Assembly (NCBI RefSeq): GCF_030582395.1
Contig: NZ_CP104381.1
Location: forward strand, 2,542,001 to 2,606,000
DNA: 64,000 nt
Source of the DNA: Ralstonia pickettii
GTDB taxonomy: Bacteria > Pseudomonadota > Gammaproteobacteria > Burkholderiales > Burkholderiaceae
Direction of reading: 5' to 3'
This document shows, piece by piece, positions 28,186 through 41,278 of this stretch (the stretch's first letter is position 1; the number at the start of each line of letters is the position of its first letter). Both the position numbers and the translations under genes were made by a program. The notes beneath the pieces were generated by a model. That model ran no database searches and was not told the origin of the DNA. It was given only the letters and a program-made list of their open reading frames with translations.

Positions 28186-28833
28186 TTACTTAGGCGCTGC
28201 CACCGTCACGAGGGCCGGACGCAGCACGCGGTCAGCCAGCGTGTAACCGCGCTGGAGGACGGCGACCACGGTGTTGGCCTCCTGATCTGCCGGCACCATC
28301 GAAATGGCTTGATGGCGATGGGGGTCGAACTTTTCCCCCACCGGGTTCAACTCGGTGACGCGGCCCTTTTCAAATGCGGCATACAACTGCTTGAGCGTCA
28401 GTTCAACGCCCTCGCGCAGTTTGGCGGCATCGCCCGACGTGTCGGCCAAGGCGGCTTGCAGGCTGTCCATGACGGGCAGCAGATATTCAGCGAAGCCTTC
28501 GATGGCGAATTTGTGGGCCTTGGCCACATCGTCCTGACCACGGCGGCGGATGTTCTCGCATTCGGCGGTGGCGCGGGCCCAGTTTTCGTAGTTCTGGCGG
28601 GCCTTCTCTTCCGCGGCTTCGAGTTGACGGCGCAGTTCAGCGACGTCTACGTCAGCCACGGCTTCTGCCACGGCGGCTTCGTCACCGGCGACAGCCTGGG
28701 CGTCCGCGCTTGCGCGCTGCGCCTGGCTCGAATAGGCATGGGCCGCTTGGCCCGTCGCCGATGCGTTCGGCTGGATGGCTTGGCTGTCCGATGGCATGTC
28801 CGAGTTCGAGGGGGTGTCCGAAGTGTGTTTCAT
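28186..28833 (-). CDS. grpE: Nucleotide exchange factor GrpE
   Basis: The 215-residue protein has an acidic, low-complexity N-terminus (about 1-65), a long coiled coil (about 70-120, with [24 protein letters not shown]) and the C-terminal beta domain with [16 protein letters not shown] and [23 protein letters not shown]. GrpE releases ADP from DnaK. The start at 28833 (MKHTSDT) is preferred. A consensus sigma-32 promoter lies 80-106 bases upstream. Confidence 0.95.
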   Translation of the reverse strand: MKHTSDTPSNSDMPSDSQAIQPNASATGQAAHAYSSQAQRASADAQAVAGDEAAVAEAVADVDVAELRRQLEAAEEKARQNYENWARATAECENIRRRGQDDVAKAHKFAIEGFAEYLLPVMDSLQAALADTSGDAAKLREGVELTLKQLYAAFEKGRVTELNPVGEKFDPHRHQAISMVPADQEANTVVAVLQRGYTLADRVLRPALVTVAAPK

Positions 28834-28913
28834 AGCGCTGGATAAAGGGGATCGACGCACGGCATGTGCCCGGAATCGATCCGCTGGATTTTTACAAACG
28901 ATTTGTCCCCGTT

Positions 28914-28939
28914 ATGGGGCATTTGGCGCGCTTTTCAAG
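28914..28939 (-). promoter_or_regulatory. Sigma-32 (heat shock) promoter of grpE
   Basis: On the minus strand, CTTGAAA (28939-28933), 13 bases, then CCCCAT (28919-28914) followed by AA. This matches the RpoH consensus almost perfectly, with transcription starting about 75 bases before grpE. Confidence 0.85.
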
Positions 28940-29095
28940 GGCGCCGGATGCGCGACAACTGTGCGCCGTGCATCACGAAATATGGGGTTACAACTTTCAT
29001 CAGACTGCCACGGCACAGCAATTGCGACGCCCCAATTGGCCGCCTATGATGCAAGAAAAAATTGGGGGGCGCGAGCTTCTTTGAGGGTTCGTACC

Positions 29096-29293
29096 ATGCA
29101 CAACAAATTGCCCGTTCTGACCGTGCTCCTGCTGTTGACCCTGACCGCAGCCACAACGTTCATTTGCCTGTCTGGTGCCGTCACGCCGCGTTATACGGAG
29201 TACGGTAGCGGTAAGGCATTTTTCAAGCATTACATCATCAAGCCTGCACAGATGCAGCAGATGCCGCGCGGCTTGATGAGCATGTCAAGTTAG
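29096..29293 (+). CDS. Small hypothetical membrane protein
   Basis: The 65-residue protein has one N-terminal hydrophobic helix (about residues 5-28) followed by a short polar tail with FFKHYIIKPAQMQQMPRG. It is divergent from grpE. It resembles small uncharacterised proteins of Burkholderiaceae but I cannot name a family. Start at 29096 is chosen because the hydrophobic segment follows directly. Confidence 0.55.
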   Translation: MHNKLPVLTVLLLLTLTAATTFICLSGAVTPRYTEYGSGKAFFKHYIIKPAQMQQMPRGLMSMSS

Positions 29294-29314
29294 CACACAC
29301 TCGCGCGGATTGCT

Positions 29315-29713
29315 TCATTCTCCGCCGAGTTTGTCGATGCGCCGCCGGTCTCGCTTAGTAGGCCGGCCGGCAATTTGTGTAGCGGGTTCCCGATACAGTC
29401 GGCGTTTGTCGGCGCTCTCCTGGCGTTTTAAGCGGCTGATGTCCGTCTCGGCATAGAGGGTTTGAGCGACCGAAGCCGGGCCGCGGACTTCCGCCAGCGC
29501 CACCACCTCCACTTCCCATTGCTGTTCATGCGCGTGCACTCGCACGTGATCGCCGATTTTCACTTCTTTGGCTGGGCGAACCGCCTGATCGTTGATCTGC
29601 ACGCGACCACGCTCCACCGCATCCGTCGCCTGAGACCGCGTTTTGAAAAAGCGTGCCGCCCACAGCCATTTGTCGATGCGCACGCGATCGGCAGCGTCCG
29701 TGCTCACCTTCAT
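29315..29713 (-). CDS. hslR: Heat shock protein 15 / S4-domain RNA-binding protein
   Basis: The 132-residue protein has an N-terminal S4 RNA-binding domain ([31 protein letters not shown]) and a basic C-terminal tail ([24 protein letters not shown]), as in Hsp15. Hsp15 recycles 50S subunits with stalled nascent chains after heat shock. Its start codon overlaps the hemH stop (ATGA), so the two are translated together. Confidence 0.92.
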   Translation of the reverse strand: MKVSTDAADRVRIDKWLWAARFFKTRSQATDAVERGRVQINDQAVRPAKEVKIGDHVRVHAHEQQWEVEVVALAEVRGPASVAQTLYAETDISRLKRQESADKRRLYREPATQIAGRPTKRDRRRIDKLGGE

Positions 29714-30825
29714 GCGGCGGCCCCCTTGCTCTGCGCACGCGTGCGGCTGGCCTCCAGTACATGCGGATGCGTAAGGGTGAGCGGCCAGCCCTGCAGATGC
29801 GCCAGCGCGATGTCGGCAATGCCGGCAATCCACGCTTCGCTGTCGTTCAGGCACGGGATGTAGTGGAACTCCTTGCCGCCGGCGACACGGAAGGTCGACT
29901 GCCCTTCCATGGCGATCTCTTCCAGCGTTTCCAGGCAATCGGCCGGAAAACCCGGGCAGAACACGTCCACACGATTGGTGCCGACGCGGCCAAGCTCTTC
30001 CAGCGTGGGCGCGGTGTACGGCTGAAGCCATTCGGCGCGGCCAAAGCGTGACTGGAACGTGACCAGATACTGACCCGGCTGCAGGCCGAGCGCCTCACCC
30101 AGCAAGCGACCGGTCTTCAGGCATTCGCAGTGATACGGATCGCCCAATTCCAGCGTCCGTCGCGGCACACCATGGAACGACAGCACCAGCTTGTCGCCGT
30201 GCGCGAAGTCGGGTGCCCCATGCTGTGCCCAATACGCCCCCACCTGCTGGTGCAGCGCATTGATGTAGGCAGGGTCATCGTGAAAATGCTTGACCAGCCG
30301 CAACTCCGGCTGATTGCGCATTTCGCCCAGCACACGGAAAACCTCATCGAAGGCCGTTGCGGTGGTGGTGCCGGAATATTGCGGATACATCGGCAGCACG
30401 AGGATGCGTTCGACGCCCTGCTTGCGCAGTGCCTGCATGACGGACGGGATCGACGGATTGCCGTAGCGCATCGCGCAGGCAACCACCACATCGTGGCCCT
30501 GGGTGTTTAGTAACTGCTGCAACGCATGCGCCTGACGCTCGCTGTAGACGAGCAACGGCGAGCCCGTCATGTTGGCCTCGCGCAGCCAGATACTTTCGTA
30601 CTTGTGCGCCGACGCGCGCGAACGCAGCGGCACGATCAGCCCGTTGAGGATGAACCACCACACCGCGCGCGGAATTTCGACCACGCGGGGGTCGGACAGG
30701 AACTGACGCAGGTAGCGGCCGACCTCGCGCGGCGATGTACCGTCAGGCGTACCGAGGTTGACGAGCAGGATCGCCGTGCGATCGGGCTGGCCGTGCTGGA
30801 ACAGGGGTTCGGGCAGGAATGGCAT
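29710..30825 (-). CDS. hemH: Ferrochelatase
   Basis: The 371-residue enzyme inserts ferrous iron into protoporphyrin IX, the last step of protohaem synthesis. The signatures [80 protein letters not shown] and [14 protein letters not shown] are visible. It is soluble and of normal bacterial length. It overlaps hslR by 4 bases. Confidence 0.96.
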   Translation of the reverse strand: MPFLPEPLFQHGQPDRTAILLVNLGTPDGTSPREVGRYLRQFLSDPRVVEIPRAVWWFILNGLIVPLRSRASAHKYESIWLREANMTGSPLLVYSERQAHALQQLLNTQGHDVVVACAMRYGNPSIPSVMQALRKQGVERILVLPMYPQYSGTTTATAFDEVFRVLGEMRNQPELRLVKHFHDDPAYINALHQQVGAYWAQHGAPDFAHGDKLVLSFHGVPRRTLELGDPYHCECLKTGRLLGEALGLQPGQYLVTFQSRFGRAEWLQPYTAPTLEELGRVGTNRVDVFCPGFPADCLETLEEIAMEGQSTFRVAGGKEFHYIPCLNDSEAWIAGIADIALAHLQGWPLTLTHPHVLEASRTRAQSKGAAA

Positions 30826-30881
30826 GGGCGCGGGTTCGCGATAGACCGGCCGATTATACGAGCCGACTCACCGCGTGTTCC

Positions 30882-32117
30882 TTACGCCGCCACAGCGCCG
30901 TCCTTGACCACACCCAGACACGGGTTAAGCCCCATCGCGTACGCCAGATCGGCGGGCCGGTCGATGCGCCACAGAGCGAAGTCAGCCGCGCAGCCCGGAG
31001 CCAGCACGCCACAAGTGCCGGACAAACCGAGCGCTGCGGCAGCATGACGCGTGGCGCCCGTCAGCGCTTCCAACGGCGTCATGCGGAACAGCGTGCACGC
31101 CATGTTCATCGCCAGCAGCAGCGACGACAACGGCGATGTGCCGGGGTTGCAGTCGGTCGACACGGCCATGGGCACACCGGCGGCGCGCAGCGCGGCCATC
31201 GGCGGGAGGCGCGTTTCGCGCAGGCAGTAGAACGCGCCGGGCAGCAGCACGGCCACCGTGCCGGCTTGCGCCATGGCGGTAACGCCTGCATCGGTCAGAC
31301 ATTCAAGGTGATCCGCTGACAGGCCGCCGTAGCGAGCCACCAGCGCCGCGCCACCCTGGTCGGAAAGCTGTTCCGCATGCAGCTTGACCGGCAGGCCGTG
31401 GCGCTGCGCCGCGTCGAACATGCGCGCCGTCTGTGCGGGCGTGAAACCAATGGTTTCGCAGAAAGCGTCAACCGCATCGACGAGACCTTCTGCGGCAAGC
31501 GCGGGCAGCACATCGGCGCAGAGATGATCGATGTAGTCATCCGCGCGGCCGGCGAATTCAGGCGGTACGGCATGCGCGCCGAGGAACGTGGTCCGCACGC
31601 GCACCGGCAATGCCTGGCCGAAGCGGCGCGCCACACGCAGCATGCGGCGCTCGGTTTCGAGGTTCAGGCCGTAGCCGGACTTGATTTCGACTGTGGTGAC
31701 ACCTTCGGCGCGCAGCGCATTCAGGCGAGGCAGGCTGGCTTCGGCCAACGCGTCTTCGCTGGCCGCCCGCGTGGCGCGAACGGTCGAGAGGATGCCGCCG
31801 CCCGCGCGCGCGATCTCTTCGTATGGCACGCCATTCAGGCGCGCTTCAAATTCATTGCTGCGGTTGCCGGCGTAGACGAGGTGTGTGTGGCAATCGATCA
31901 GGCCCGGCGTGAGCCACGCGCCGCCGCCGTCGTGCTCCAGCGTGGCACGGGCGTTGACGGGCAGATCGGCCCGGTAGCCAAGCCACGCAATGCGGCCGTT
32001 CTTTACGGCGATGGCACCGTCGCGGATCTCGCCGTAGCCGTCAGCGTCGGCGGTGAGCGTAGCGAGGTGGACGTTGGTCCAGAGCGCATCCCAGTGCGGA
32101 TTGGCCGGATCAGCCAT
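30882..32117 (-). CDS. hutI: Imidazolonepropionase
   Basis: The 411-residue amidohydrolase opens the imidazolone ring to give N-formimino-glutamate, the third step of histidine breakdown. Metal-site motif [64 protein letters not shown] and [10 protein letters not shown] match HutI. The ATG at 32117, with AAGGAA 5 bases upstream, is chosen over one 21 bases upstream. It overlaps hutG by 8 bases and is the last gene of the operon. Confidence 0.95.
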   Translation of the reverse strand: MADPANPHWDALWTNVHLATLTADADGYGEIRDGAIAVKNGRIAWLGYRADLPVNARATLEHDGGGAWLTPGLIDCHTHLVYAGNRSNEFEARLNGVPYEEIARAGGGILSTVRATRAASEDALAEASLPRLNALRAEGVTTVEIKSGYGLNLETERRMLRVARRFGQALPVRVRTTFLGAHAVPPEFAGRADDYIDHLCADVLPALAAEGLVDAVDAFCETIGFTPAQTARMFDAAQRHGLPVKLHAEQLSDQGGAALVARYGGLSADHLECLTDAGVTAMAQAGTVAVLLPGAFYCLRETRLPPMAALRAAGVPMAVSTDCNPGTSPLSSLLLAMNMACTLFRMTPLEALTGATRHAAAALGLSGTCGVLAPGCAADFALWRIDRPADLAYAMGLNPCLGVVKDGAVAA

Positions 32118-33087
32118 GTGTGGTTCCTTGCAGGCCAATGCCGTCTGCTACCCGTGCCACAAGGCGGGCAGCAACACGTGCCGTGTGGTTGTCAATGTCG
32201 AGCGCCGGGTTCAGTTCCGCCACGTCCGCCAGCCGCAGCTTGCCCGAGCTGACCACGCGATCGACGATGGGCTCGATCACGTCCATCCCCACGCCGCGTG
32301 CCGACGGCGCGCTCACGCCCGGGGCCACCGCGGCCGGCAGCACGTCCAGGCACATCGTCAGATAAACGTGGTCGACCTGACTCAGGAACACCTCGACCAC
32401 CTTCAGCACGTGCGCCAGCTGCGTGACGTCCATCTCGTCGTCGTGCATCCAGCGCACGCCGAGCTGGCGCGCACGCGCGAACAGCGCTTCGGTGTTGGCG
32501 TAAGTGCTCACGCCGAGGCAGGCGTAGTGGAACGGCCAGCCGCGCCGCGCACAGTCTTCGGCGATCTGGCGGAAGGGTGTGCCCGAGCTGCCGCGCTCGC
32601 CGGCGCGCAAATCGAAATGCGCGTCCAGGTTGAGAATGCCGATACGCGGCGGCTGGTCGGATTTTGCCGCCAGGTGCCGCGCCAAGCCGCCGAACGAGGC
32701 CCATGCGATCTCGTGCCCGCCGCCGAGCGCGATCGGAAATGCGCCGCGGTCGAGCAGATCGTGCAGCACGCCGGACAACTCGCTTTGCGCGTCTTCCAGC
32801 GCATCGCCCTGGCATGTCACATCTCCCGCGTCGACGACCTCACGGCCGGCACGCGCGGGCAGGTTCGCCAGCATCTTGCGGATGGCAGCGGGGCCCGCGT
32901 GGGCACCGGTTCGCCCGTGGTTGCGCGCGACACCCGCATCGCAGGCAAAACCCGCCAGGGCGACGGTGTTGGCCAGCGGGGTCGATGCATCGATACGGCG
33001 CACCGTCTGGTGCCAACGCTTGCCCAGGGGGCCTTCCTCCGCATCAACGCGGCCTTGCCAGACGTTCGGTTCGGCTTGGGCGAGCAT
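32110..33087 (-). CDS. hutG: Formimidoylglutamase
   Basis: The 325-residue arginase-superfamily enzyme hydrolyses formiminoglutamate to glutamate and formamide, the last step of this hut branch. Metal-binding motifs GGGHE and NLDAHFDLR are present. The third motif reads [14 protein letters not shown], with Cys where classical ureohydrolases have the first Asp; I believe this is a HutG-family feature but could not verify it. The start at 33087 (MLAQAEPN) gives normal length. It lies 2 bases after hutH. Confidence 0.93.
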   Translation of the reverse strand: MLAQAEPNVWQGRVDAEEGPLGKRWHQTVRRIDASTPLANTVALAGFACDAGVARNHGRTGAHAGPAAIRKMLANLPARAGREVVDAGDVTCQGDALEDAQSELSGVLHDLLDRGAFPIALGGGHEIAWASFGGLARHLAAKSDQPPRIGILNLDAHFDLRAGERGSSGTPFRQIAEDCARRGWPFHYACLGVSTYANTEALFARARQLGVRWMHDDEMDVTQLAHVLKVVEVFLSQVDHVYLTMCLDVLPAAVAPGVSAPSARGVGMDVIEPIVDRVVSSGKLRLADVAELNPALDIDNHTARVAARLVARVADGIGLQGTTHG

Positions 33088-33089
33088 GG

Positions 33090-34646
33090 TCAGACGAGTG
33101 CGAGTTCGCCCACGTGCGCGCGGCACGAGTCACCCAGGTCGCCATCGAGCACGAGGCGGCGGGCGGCTTCGATGTCGGGAGCGAACAGGCGATCTTCACC
33201 GTAGTACGCCACGCGCGCACGGATGCAGCCATGTGCCTTCTGCAGCGTGTCGGACGTCGCCAGCGGCTTGTGAAAGTCGATGCCCTGCGCTGCCGCCAGC
33301 GCTTCGATGCCGACGATGGTGGCGGTGTTCTCCGCCATGTCCTGCAAACGGCGGCCGGCGAAGGTCGCCATGCTGACGTGGTCTTCCTGGTTGGCCGAAG
33401 TCGGCAGGCTGTCGACGCTGGCCGGGTGGGCGAACGTCTTGTTTTCCGAGGCCAGCGCCGCGGCCGTGACGTGCGCGATCATGAAGCCCGAGTTCAGGCC
33501 CGGCTGCTCGACCAGGAACGGCGGCAGGCCCGACAGCGTAGAGTCGATCAGCAGCGCGATGCGTCGCTCCGATAGCGCACCGATTTCGGCAATCGCCAGC
33601 GCGAGCATGTCGGCGGCAAACGCCACTGGCTCGGCGTGGAAGTTGCCGCCCGAGATCACCTCACCGGCATCGGCGTAGACCAGCGGGTTATCGGTCACTG
33701 CGTTGGCTTCGGTGAGCAGCGTGGCGCCAGCCTGGCGGATCAGGTCGAAGCACGCGCCCATGACTTGTGGCTGGCAGCGCAGGCTGTACGGGTCTTGCAC
33801 GCGCTTGTCGCCCACCAGGTGAGACTGTCGGATGGCGCTGCCGGCCAGCAGGTTGCGATACACGGCCGCGGTGGCGATCTGGCCGGCTTGCCCACGCACC
33901 GTGTGCACGCGCGGATCGAACGGCGCGTCGCTGCCCTTGGCGGCATCCACCGACAACGCACCCGACACCGTGGCGGCTTGCAGCAGGCGCTCGGCCAGGA
34001 ACAGGCCGTTGAGCGCCAGCGCGGTCGACACCTGCGTGCCGTTGATGAGCGCCAGGCCTTCCTTGGCGGCGAGCGCAATCGGTTCGATGCCTGCGGCAGC
34101 CAATGCCGCACGTGCCGGCGTGCGTACGCCGTTCACGCGCACGTCGCCTTCGCCCAGCAGGGCCAGCGTCATGTGCGCCAGCGGCGCCAGATCGCCCGAC
34201 GCGCCCACCGAACCCTTGGACGGAATGCACGGCACGATGCCGGCGTTCAGCAGTGCGAGCAGCGTATCGATCACGACACGGCGCACGCCCGAATAACCAC
34301 GGGCGAGGCTCGCTGCCTTCATCAGCAGCACCAGCCGCGCGACGTTATCGCTGAGGTCTTCACCCGTGCCGACGGCGTGCGAGAGGATCAGGTTGCGTTG
34401 CAGGCGCTCCAGCTCGTGCGTGGGAATCTGCGTCTTGGCCAGCAGGCCGAATCCGGTATTGATGCCGTAGGCCGGATCGCCCTTGGCAACGATGGCCTGC
34501 ACGGTGGCCGCCGACGCTTCGATGGCGGCCGCGCAATCGCCCGACAGCGCAACAGGCGTGGGTGCGAGCCATACGCGACGCAGGTCGGCAAAGGACATTT
34601 CGCCCGGCTGCAACGTGATGATGGTGGGCGTGGTCATGGTGTTCAT
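33090..34646 (-). CDS. hutH: Histidine ammonia-lyase
   Basis: The 518-residue enzyme deaminates histidine to trans-urocanate, the first step of the pathway. The MIO-forming triad Ala149-Ser150-Gly151 lies in [15 protein letters not shown], and YGINTGFG and the active-site QEDHVSM block are present. It lies between hutU (upstream, 24 bases) and hutG. Confidence 0.97.
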   Translation of the reverse strand: MNTMTTPTIITLQPGEMSFADLRRVWLAPTPVALSGDCAAAIEASAATVQAIVAKGDPAYGINTGFGLLAKTQIPTHELERLQRNLILSHAVGTGEDLSDNVARLVLLMKAASLARGYSGVRRVVIDTLLALLNAGIVPCIPSKGSVGASGDLAPLAHMTLALLGEGDVRVNGVRTPARAALAAAGIEPIALAAKEGLALINGTQVSTALALNGLFLAERLLQAATVSGALSVDAAKGSDAPFDPRVHTVRGQAGQIATAAVYRNLLAGSAIRQSHLVGDKRVQDPYSLRCQPQVMGACFDLIRQAGATLLTEANAVTDNPLVYADAGEVISGGNFHAEPVAFAADMLALAIAEIGALSERRIALLIDSTLSGLPPFLVEQPGLNSGFMIAHVTAAALASENKTFAHPASVDSLPTSANQEDHVSMATFAGRRLQDMAENTATIVGIEALAAAQGIDFHKPLATSDTLQKAHGCIRARVAYYGEDRLFAPDIEAARRLVLDGDLGDSCRAHVGELALV

Positions 34647-34670
34647 AGCAATGCGAGGGATGTCTTTAAC

Positions 34671-36389
<1,719 letters not shown>

Positions 36390-36432
36390 GTGAGGTCTCC
36401 TGCGAACTCCTTTGTCATGGAGCGCATCTTAT

Positions 36433-36446
36433 GTTGTATATACAAC
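36433..36446. promoter_or_regulatory. Probable HutC operator
   Basis: GTTGTATATACAAC is a perfect 14-bp palindrome, 43 bases upstream of hutU and 98 bases upstream of hutC. The TTGTATATACAA core resembles HutC sites in pseudomonads. HutC repression lifted by urocanate would control both directions. Only one copy was seen. Confidence 0.75.
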
Positions 36447-36543
36447 TTAGGCAAGAAAACTTTACAAGCTAAGAGCAAACCCTGATGATGACCGCCAACC
36501 GCACATCACTTCCGCGGCCCTAACCGCACCGCAAGCCACGCCC

Positions 36544-37257
36544 ATGTCACACGACCCGTCCGCCAGCACCCCCGCCTTCCAGCGCATCAAGGAAGACATC
36601 CTCACGCGCATTCGCAGCGGGGAGTGGCAGGAAGGGGAAATGATTCCGGGGGAGACGACGCTCGCGCAGACCTTTGGCGTGTCGCGCATGACGGTCAATC
36701 GGGCGCTGCGCGAGTTGACGGCCGAGCAGATCCTCACGCGCGTCCAGGGGCTGGGAACGTTCGTCGCGCAGCAGAAGTACCAGGCGACGCTGGTGGCGAT
36801 CCGCAACATCGCCGAGGAAATTGCAGCGCGCGGTCATCAGCATCGCGCCGAACTGCACAAGTTGGAGCGTGCCCGCGCCAACGAGGCAATGGCGGCTTCG
36901 TTTGGCGTGCCCGCCGGCCGCGTGCTCTTCCATTCACTGATCGTGCATTTTGAAAACGACCTGCCGATCCAGGTAGAAGACCGTTGGGTCAACGCGGCGT
37001 TAGCGCCCGAATACATGGAGCAGGATTTCACGCAGACCACGCCGAACGCCTACCTGATGCGTGCCGCCCCGTTGCAGGGCGTGGATTACGGCATCGAGGC
37101 GCGCCTGCCGCCGCGCGAGATTGCGGAGATGCTGCACATGGACGTGCGCGAGCCCTGCCTGATGCTGCGGCGAAAAACGCTGTCGCAGGGCCAGGTCGCC
37201 TCGGTGGCGACCATGTGGCATCCCGGCGGGCGTTATCAGTTCACGGGCAGCTTCTGA
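36544..37257 (+). CDS. hutC: Histidine utilization repressor HutC (GntR family)
   Basis: The 237-residue protein has an N-terminal winged helix of the GntR/HutC subfamily (about residues 8-75: YQRIKEDILTRI-like start, GETTLAQTFGVSRMTVNRALREL) and a C-terminal UTRA effector domain (about 95-232). HutC represses hut genes in the absence of urocanate. It is divergent from hutU, with the operator between them, and convergent with tauC at 7 bases. Confidence 0.94.
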   Translation: MSHDPSASTPAFQRIKEDILTRIRSGEWQEGEMIPGETTLAQTFGVSRMTVNRALRELTAEQILTRVQGLGTFVAQQKYQATLVAIRNIAEEIAARGHQHRAELHKLERARANEAMAASFGVPAGRVLFHSLIVHFENDLPIQVEDRWVNAALAPEYMEQDFTQTTPNAYLMRAAPLQGVDYGIEARLPPREIAEMLHMDVREPCLMLRRKTLSQGQVASVATMWHPGGRYQFTGSF

Positions 37258-37264
37258 GTCGCGG

Positions 37265-38134
37265 CTAGCTGCGGCCCTTCCAGGGCACCACGCGCGCTTC
37301 GATGGCGCGCATGGCCAAGTCGAACGCCCATGCAATCGCGCCGATCAGCACGATGCCCATCACCACGAGGTCGGTGCGCAGAAAGCTCGACGCATTGAGC
37401 ACCATCTGCCCCACGCCCACGGTGGCCGCCACCATTTCCGCCGCCACCAGCGTGGTCCAGCCGAAGCCGATGGCGATGCGCAAGCCGGTCAGGATCTCGG
37501 GCAGCGCCGCCGGCAAGATCACATGCCGCACCACCTGCGTGAAGCTCGCGCCCAGCGCATACGCGGCGTTGATCTGCTCAAGCGTGGCGCTGCGCACGCC
37601 GGCACGCGCGGCCATGGCAATCGGTGCGAAGCAGGCAAGATAGATGACGACAATCTTCGCGCGCTCATCAATGCCCAGCCAGATGACCACGAGCGGCAGG
37701 TATGCCAGCGGCGGCAGCGGGCGATAGAACTCGATGGGCGGGTCCAGCAAGCCGCGCGCGGTGCGGGAGACACCCATCGCGAGGCCGATCGGAATGGCCG
37801 TCACGGCAGCCAGTGCAAACGCGCCGAACACGCGTAGCGCACTCCAGCCAAGATGTGCCGCCAGCGGCTGGCCGCCTTGAATATCGCCACGCCAGGCATC
37901 GATGAATGCGCGCCCCACGGCCTGCGGTGAGGGCAGGAACAACGGCGGCACCCAATGGAAGGTGGTGGCCGCCCACCAGAGCACGAGCAGCGCAGTCACC
38001 GACAACACGCTGAGCCCGAATGCGCTGCCCTCCCCCGGCAAACGATAGCCGCGCAGCTTGCGCACCGGTTTGCTGGAGGGCGGCGCTGCCTCGGCAGAGG
38101 TGCGCTGCAGCACGGCAGTTTCGAGCGCGCTCAT
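37265..38134 (-). CDS. tauC: ABC transporter permease, taurine/sulfonate type
   Basis: The 289-residue permease has six helices and the BPD_transp coupling loop [19 protein letters not shown]...[24 protein letters not shown]. The similarity is to TauC/SsuC. It overlaps tauB by 4 bases. No taurine dioxygenase or taurine-pyruvate transaminase gene is present here, so the natural substrate may be another sulfonate or related compound. Confidence 0.85.
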   Translation of the reverse strand: MSALETAVLQRTSAEAAPPSSKPVRKLRGYRLPGEGSAFGLSVLSVTALLVLWWAATTFHWVPPLFLPSPQAVGRAFIDAWRGDIQGGQPLAAHLGWSALRVFGAFALAAVTAIPIGLAMGVSRTARGLLDPPIEFYRPLPPLAYLPLVVIWLGIDERAKIVVIYLACFAPIAMAARAGVRSATLEQINAAYALGASFTQVVRHVILPAALPEILTGLRIAIGFGWTTLVAAEMVAATVGVGQMVLNASSFLRTDLVVMGIVLIGAIAWAFDLAMRAIEARVVPWKGRS

Positions 38135-38922
38135 GCGAGCAGCGCCTCGGGCGCATGGTGAATCAGCGCCAGCACACGCTCGCGCCAGGCAATGAATTCC
38201 GGCGACGATTTCACCGCGCGGGCGTCCCCGCCTGCCAGAGCCTGCCGCGAGAACGGCAAATCGAATGCCTGCACGATGCGCCCCGGCGATGGCGACATCA
38301 CGATCAGGCGCGTCGCCAGGAACAGCGCCTCCTCCACGTCGTGGGTGATGAAGAAGACGGTCGTGCCGGTGCGTTTCCAGACGTCGAGCACCAGCGTCTG
38401 CATGGTCTCGCGCGTGAACGCGTCGAGCGCGCCCATCGGTTCGTCCATCAGCAGCACGCGGGGCTCGGTGGCCAGCGCACGGGCGATGCCAACGCGTTGC
38501 TGCATGCCGCCTGACAACGCATAGACGGGCGATGCGGCATGCGCTTCCAGGCCCACCAGCCCGAGCAACTCCAGCGCACGCGCATGGCGCGTCTTGCGGT
38601 CGACACCGCGCAGCTTGAGGCCAAGCGCTATGTTGTCACGCACGTTCAGCCACGGCATGAGCCCATAGCGCTGGAACACCACGCCGCGGTCCGCGCCGGG
38701 GCCATCGACTTCGCGGTCGTCCAGCAGGATCTGGCCCGACGTGGGGGCAACAAAACCCGCGAGGCAGTTCAGCAGCGTGGTCTTGCCGCAGCCGGAGGCG
38801 CCCAGGGCAACGACGAATTCGCCGGCGTCGATCGACAAATCCACACCGGCCAGCGCGCGGGTGGTGCGGCCGTGCGCGTCGATGTAGTCGACGCCCAGGC
38901 CGCGCACATCGATGCGGCTCAT
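38131..38922 (-). CDS. tauB: ABC transporter ATPase, taurine type
   Basis: The 263-residue ATPase has Walker [10 protein letters not shown], signature [15 protein letters not shown] and Walker [13 protein letters not shown] followed by [15 protein letters not shown]. The opening (VRGLGVDY...[19 protein letters not shown]) is TauB-like. The start at 38922 overlaps the tauA stop by 4 bases. Confidence 0.87.
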   Translation of the reverse strand: MSRIDVRGLGVDYIDAHGRTTRALAGVDLSIDAGEFVVALGASGCGKTTLLNCLAGFVAPTSGQILLDDREVDGPGADRGVVFQRYGLMPWLNVRDNIALGLKLRGVDRKTRHARALELLGLVGLEAHAASPVYALSGGMQQRVGIARALATEPRVLLMDEPMGALDAFTRETMQTLVLDVWKRTGTTVFFITHDVEEALFLATRLIVMSPSPGRIVQAFDLPFSRQALAGGDARAVKSSPEFIAWRERVLALIHHAPEALLA

Positions 38923-39983
38923 CGGGCTGCGGTGGCGACGGCCTTGTTGGCAGCGTTGGCCGCACGTTGGACAAACCGTGAGTCGATGGTGGCAGCGTAG
39001 TCCGGCAGCACCGTCTGGATCGTGCCCTGCGTCTTCAAGAACTGCGCCGTGGCCAGCAGGGATTGAGCCGCGCCCGACTGCGCGCCGCCGCCCAGCCAGC
39101 GCTTGGAAGCCTGCTCCGCCGCATCGGGGAAGGCATATAGCGCAAGACTTGCCGGTACGTCCGCCGCCGCCGCGCCCGACGTCTTGGCCACGGCTGCCAC
39201 CTGCGGCGATGTCGCCGTCCACGCGGCCTTGTTGTCGCGATAGGCCGCATCGGCCTTGGCGAGCACTTCGACAAACTTGGCGATGAACTCGGCATGGTCG
39301 CGCGCAAACTTGCGGTCCGCCACGAAGCCATCAAAGGTCGACTTGCCGGTGGCGGCGGCGATCTTGCCGGAGGTGGTCAGCACCGTACCGGTCTTCTTTA
39401 CCTTGGCGAGTACCGGATCCCAGATAAAAGCGGCATCGACATCGCCCCGGTCCCACGCGGCCGACAACTCCTGCGGACGCAGGTTCACGACCTTCACGTC
39501 GCGCGGCTCGAGCCCGGCTTGTTGCAGCGCGACCAGCGCATGGAAATGCGAGGTCGACACATACGGCACGCCCAAGGTCTTGCCCCTCAGGTCGGCCACG
39601 CGCGACACGCCGCTGCCGTTGCGGGCAACCAGGGCTTCCGCATCGTTGATGTTGTCGAGAATCCAGAACAGCGACAGGTCCACGCCCTGCGACACGCCGG
39701 CAGCAATCGGGCTGGAGCCCGCTTCGCCGACCTGCACGGAACCCGAGGCGATGGCGCGCACCACGTCGGCACCGCTGGCGAGCTGGCGGTACGTCACCTT
39801 ATAGCCGGTGGCACGCTCGACCTCGCCCGTGGCTTGGGCGTAGCGCCAGGGCAGCACCATGTCCTGATAAGCGATCACAACCTCGCGGTCGGCTGCCCGT
39901 GCAGGAGCAGCTCCAAACAAGGCGAGCGAAATGGCCGCAGACATCGCTGCAGCCAGCAAACGGGAGAAGGAAAAACCAGCCAT
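38919..39983 (-). CDS. tauA: Taurine-type ABC transporter substrate-binding protein
   Basis: The 354-residue periplasmic protein has a signal peptide (about residues 1-31, ending ARAAD) and the TauA/SsuA fold: [64 protein letters not shown] and [20 protein letters not shown] closely follow E. coli TauA. The start at 39983 (MAGFSFSR) is chosen for the signal peptide. It is first in a tauABC operon. Confidence 0.88.
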   Translation of the reverse strand: MAGFSFSRLLAAAMSAAISLALFGAAPARAADREVVIAYQDMVLPWRYAQATGEVERATGYKVTYRQLASGADVVRAIASGSVQVGEAGSSPIAAGVSQGVDLSLFWILDNINDAEALVARNGSGVSRVADLRGKTLGVPYVSTSHFHALVALQQAGLEPRDVKVVNLRPQELSAAWDRGDVDAAFIWDPVLAKVKKTGTVLTTSGKIAAATGKSTFDGFVADRKFARDHAEFIAKFVEVLAKADAAYRDNKAAWTATSPQVAAVAKTSGAAAADVPASLALYAFPDAAEQASKRWLGGGAQSGAAQSLLATAQFLKTQGTIQTVLPDYAATIDSRFVQRAANAANKAVATAAR

Positions 39984-40108
39984 GAAAGACTCCGGCAGAA
40001 AAGAATCGCGCACATGCGCCGGAGTCGATTGTGAGAGACGGCAGCGTGGCCTGTCGTCGAAGAAAATCGGCTGAGCTTATGCAGCTCGCAGACAGAACAA
40101 CCGTTAGA

Positions 40109-41167
40109 TCAATATTGGCTGAGTGTGCTGGACAGCAGCTTGGCCGTGATATCCACGATCGGGATCACGCGCTCATATGCCATGCGCATCGGCCCGATCA
40201 CGCCGAGCGTGCCGACGATCTTGCCGTCCACCTCGTACGGTGCGGTGATGACGGCCATATCCTCGTGCGGGACGAGGCTGCTTTCGCCGCCAATGAAGAT
40301 CTGCACGCCCTCGGCGCGGCTGGATACGTCGAGCAGTTGCAGCAGGCCGGTCTTCTGCTCGAACACGGCAAAGAGCCGGCGCAGCTTGTCCATGGACGAA
40401 GACAGGTCTTCCACCTCCAGCAGCTTGCGCTCACCCGAAATGACGACCGGATCCTCTTCTGACACGGCACTGCTGCCCGCCTCCACGGCCGCCTGCATCA
40501 GCGCCGTCATGTCGGCCTGCAGGGCAGAGAGTTCACCCCGCAGGCTTTCGCGCACCGCATCGAACGTCTGGCCGCCGTAATGCGCGTTGATGTAGTTGGC
40601 CGCTTCCACCAGCTGCGACGGAGTGTAGGGTGTATCGGTATGGATGATCCGGTTCTGCACGTCGCCTTCGGGCGTGACGACAATGAGCAGGATGCGCGAC
40701 TCCGAGAGGCGCAGGAATTCGATCTGCCGGAATGCATGCGTGCGCCGCGGCGTCATCACGATGCCGGCAAACTGCGAGAGGTTGGACAAGGTTTGCGCAG
40801 CGGCCGCAATCACCCGCTGCGACGATTCCGACCCATGCGAGGCCAGCTGCGTACGCACCTGCTCGGCAATCGCGCCAACCATCTGTTGCGCCATGCGGTC
40901 TTGCGTGCTCAGCACGTCCAGCGGGCTGGCGGTCAGCATCGTATCGACAAAGAGCCGGTAGCCGCGCGGCGTCGGCACGCGGCCGGCCGAAGTATGCGGG
41001 CTGGCAATGAAGCCCATCTCTTCCAGGTCAGACATCACATTACGGATGGTGGCCGGCGACAGATCGAGCCCCGAATATTTCGACAAGGTGCGGGAGCCCA
41101 CGGGCTGGCCCTCGGCGATATACCGTTCGATCAGGGTCTTGAGGAGGATGGTGGCGCGCTTGTCCAT
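40109..41167 (-). CDS. hrcA: Heat-inducible transcription repressor HrcA
   Basis: The 352-residue repressor has an N-terminal winged helix (about residues 1-75, [33 protein letters not shown]), a GAF-like domain and the C-terminal [24 protein letters not shown] motif. HrcA binds CIRCE inverted repeats and is kept active by GroEL. No CIRCE element was found in this window, so its targets (probably groESL) lie elsewhere. It is divergent from nadK. Confidence 0.94.
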   Translation of the reverse strand: MDKRATILLKTLIERYIAEGQPVGSRTLSKYSGLDLSPATIRNVMSDLEEMGFIASPHTSAGRVPTPRGYRLFVDTMLTASPLDVLSTQDRMAQQMVGAIAEQVRTQLASHGSESSQRVIAAAAQTLSNLSQFAGIVMTPRRTHAFRQIEFLRLSESRILLIVVTPEGDVQNRIIHTDTPYTPSQLVEAANYINAHYGGQTFDAVRESLRGELSALQADMTALMQAAVEAGSSAVSEEDPVVISGERKLLEVEDLSSSMDKLRRLFAVFEQKTGLLQLLDVSSRAEGVQIFIGGESSLVPHEDMAVITAPYEVDGKIVGTLGVIGPMRMAYERVIPIVDITAKLLSSTLSQY

Positions 41168-41278
41168 GATTCGTCAATTTTACGCAAAATCGGCGCCCGC
41201 CTGCGGGTGATGTCGGCGTTTCTCCACGAAACACGCGCTAACGTGGCGACGGTCATATCGATATGGTGTAATGCGCGC

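Noticed and set aside
27653..28246. Plus-strand open frame opposite the thioredoxin-like gene
   Set aside because: No domain or ribosome-binding site. The minus-strand gene has a clear thioredoxin fold.
28834..29095. CIRCE element upstream of grpE
   Set aside because: Searched for TTAGCACTC-N9-GAGTGCTAA and found none here or before dnaK. TTAGCAC near 29292 lacks the second half.
32110..33087. HutG inactive because a metal-ligand Asp is replaced by Cys ([11 protein letters not shown])
   Set aside because: The rest of the enzyme is intact and I believe this Cys is common in HutG. Without an alignment it should not be called a defect.
41254..41265. Palindrome CATATCGATATG between hrcA and nadK as an operator
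   Set aside because: Only 12 bp, single copy, no known matching regulator. Symmetric AT-rich hexamers of this kind occur by chance.
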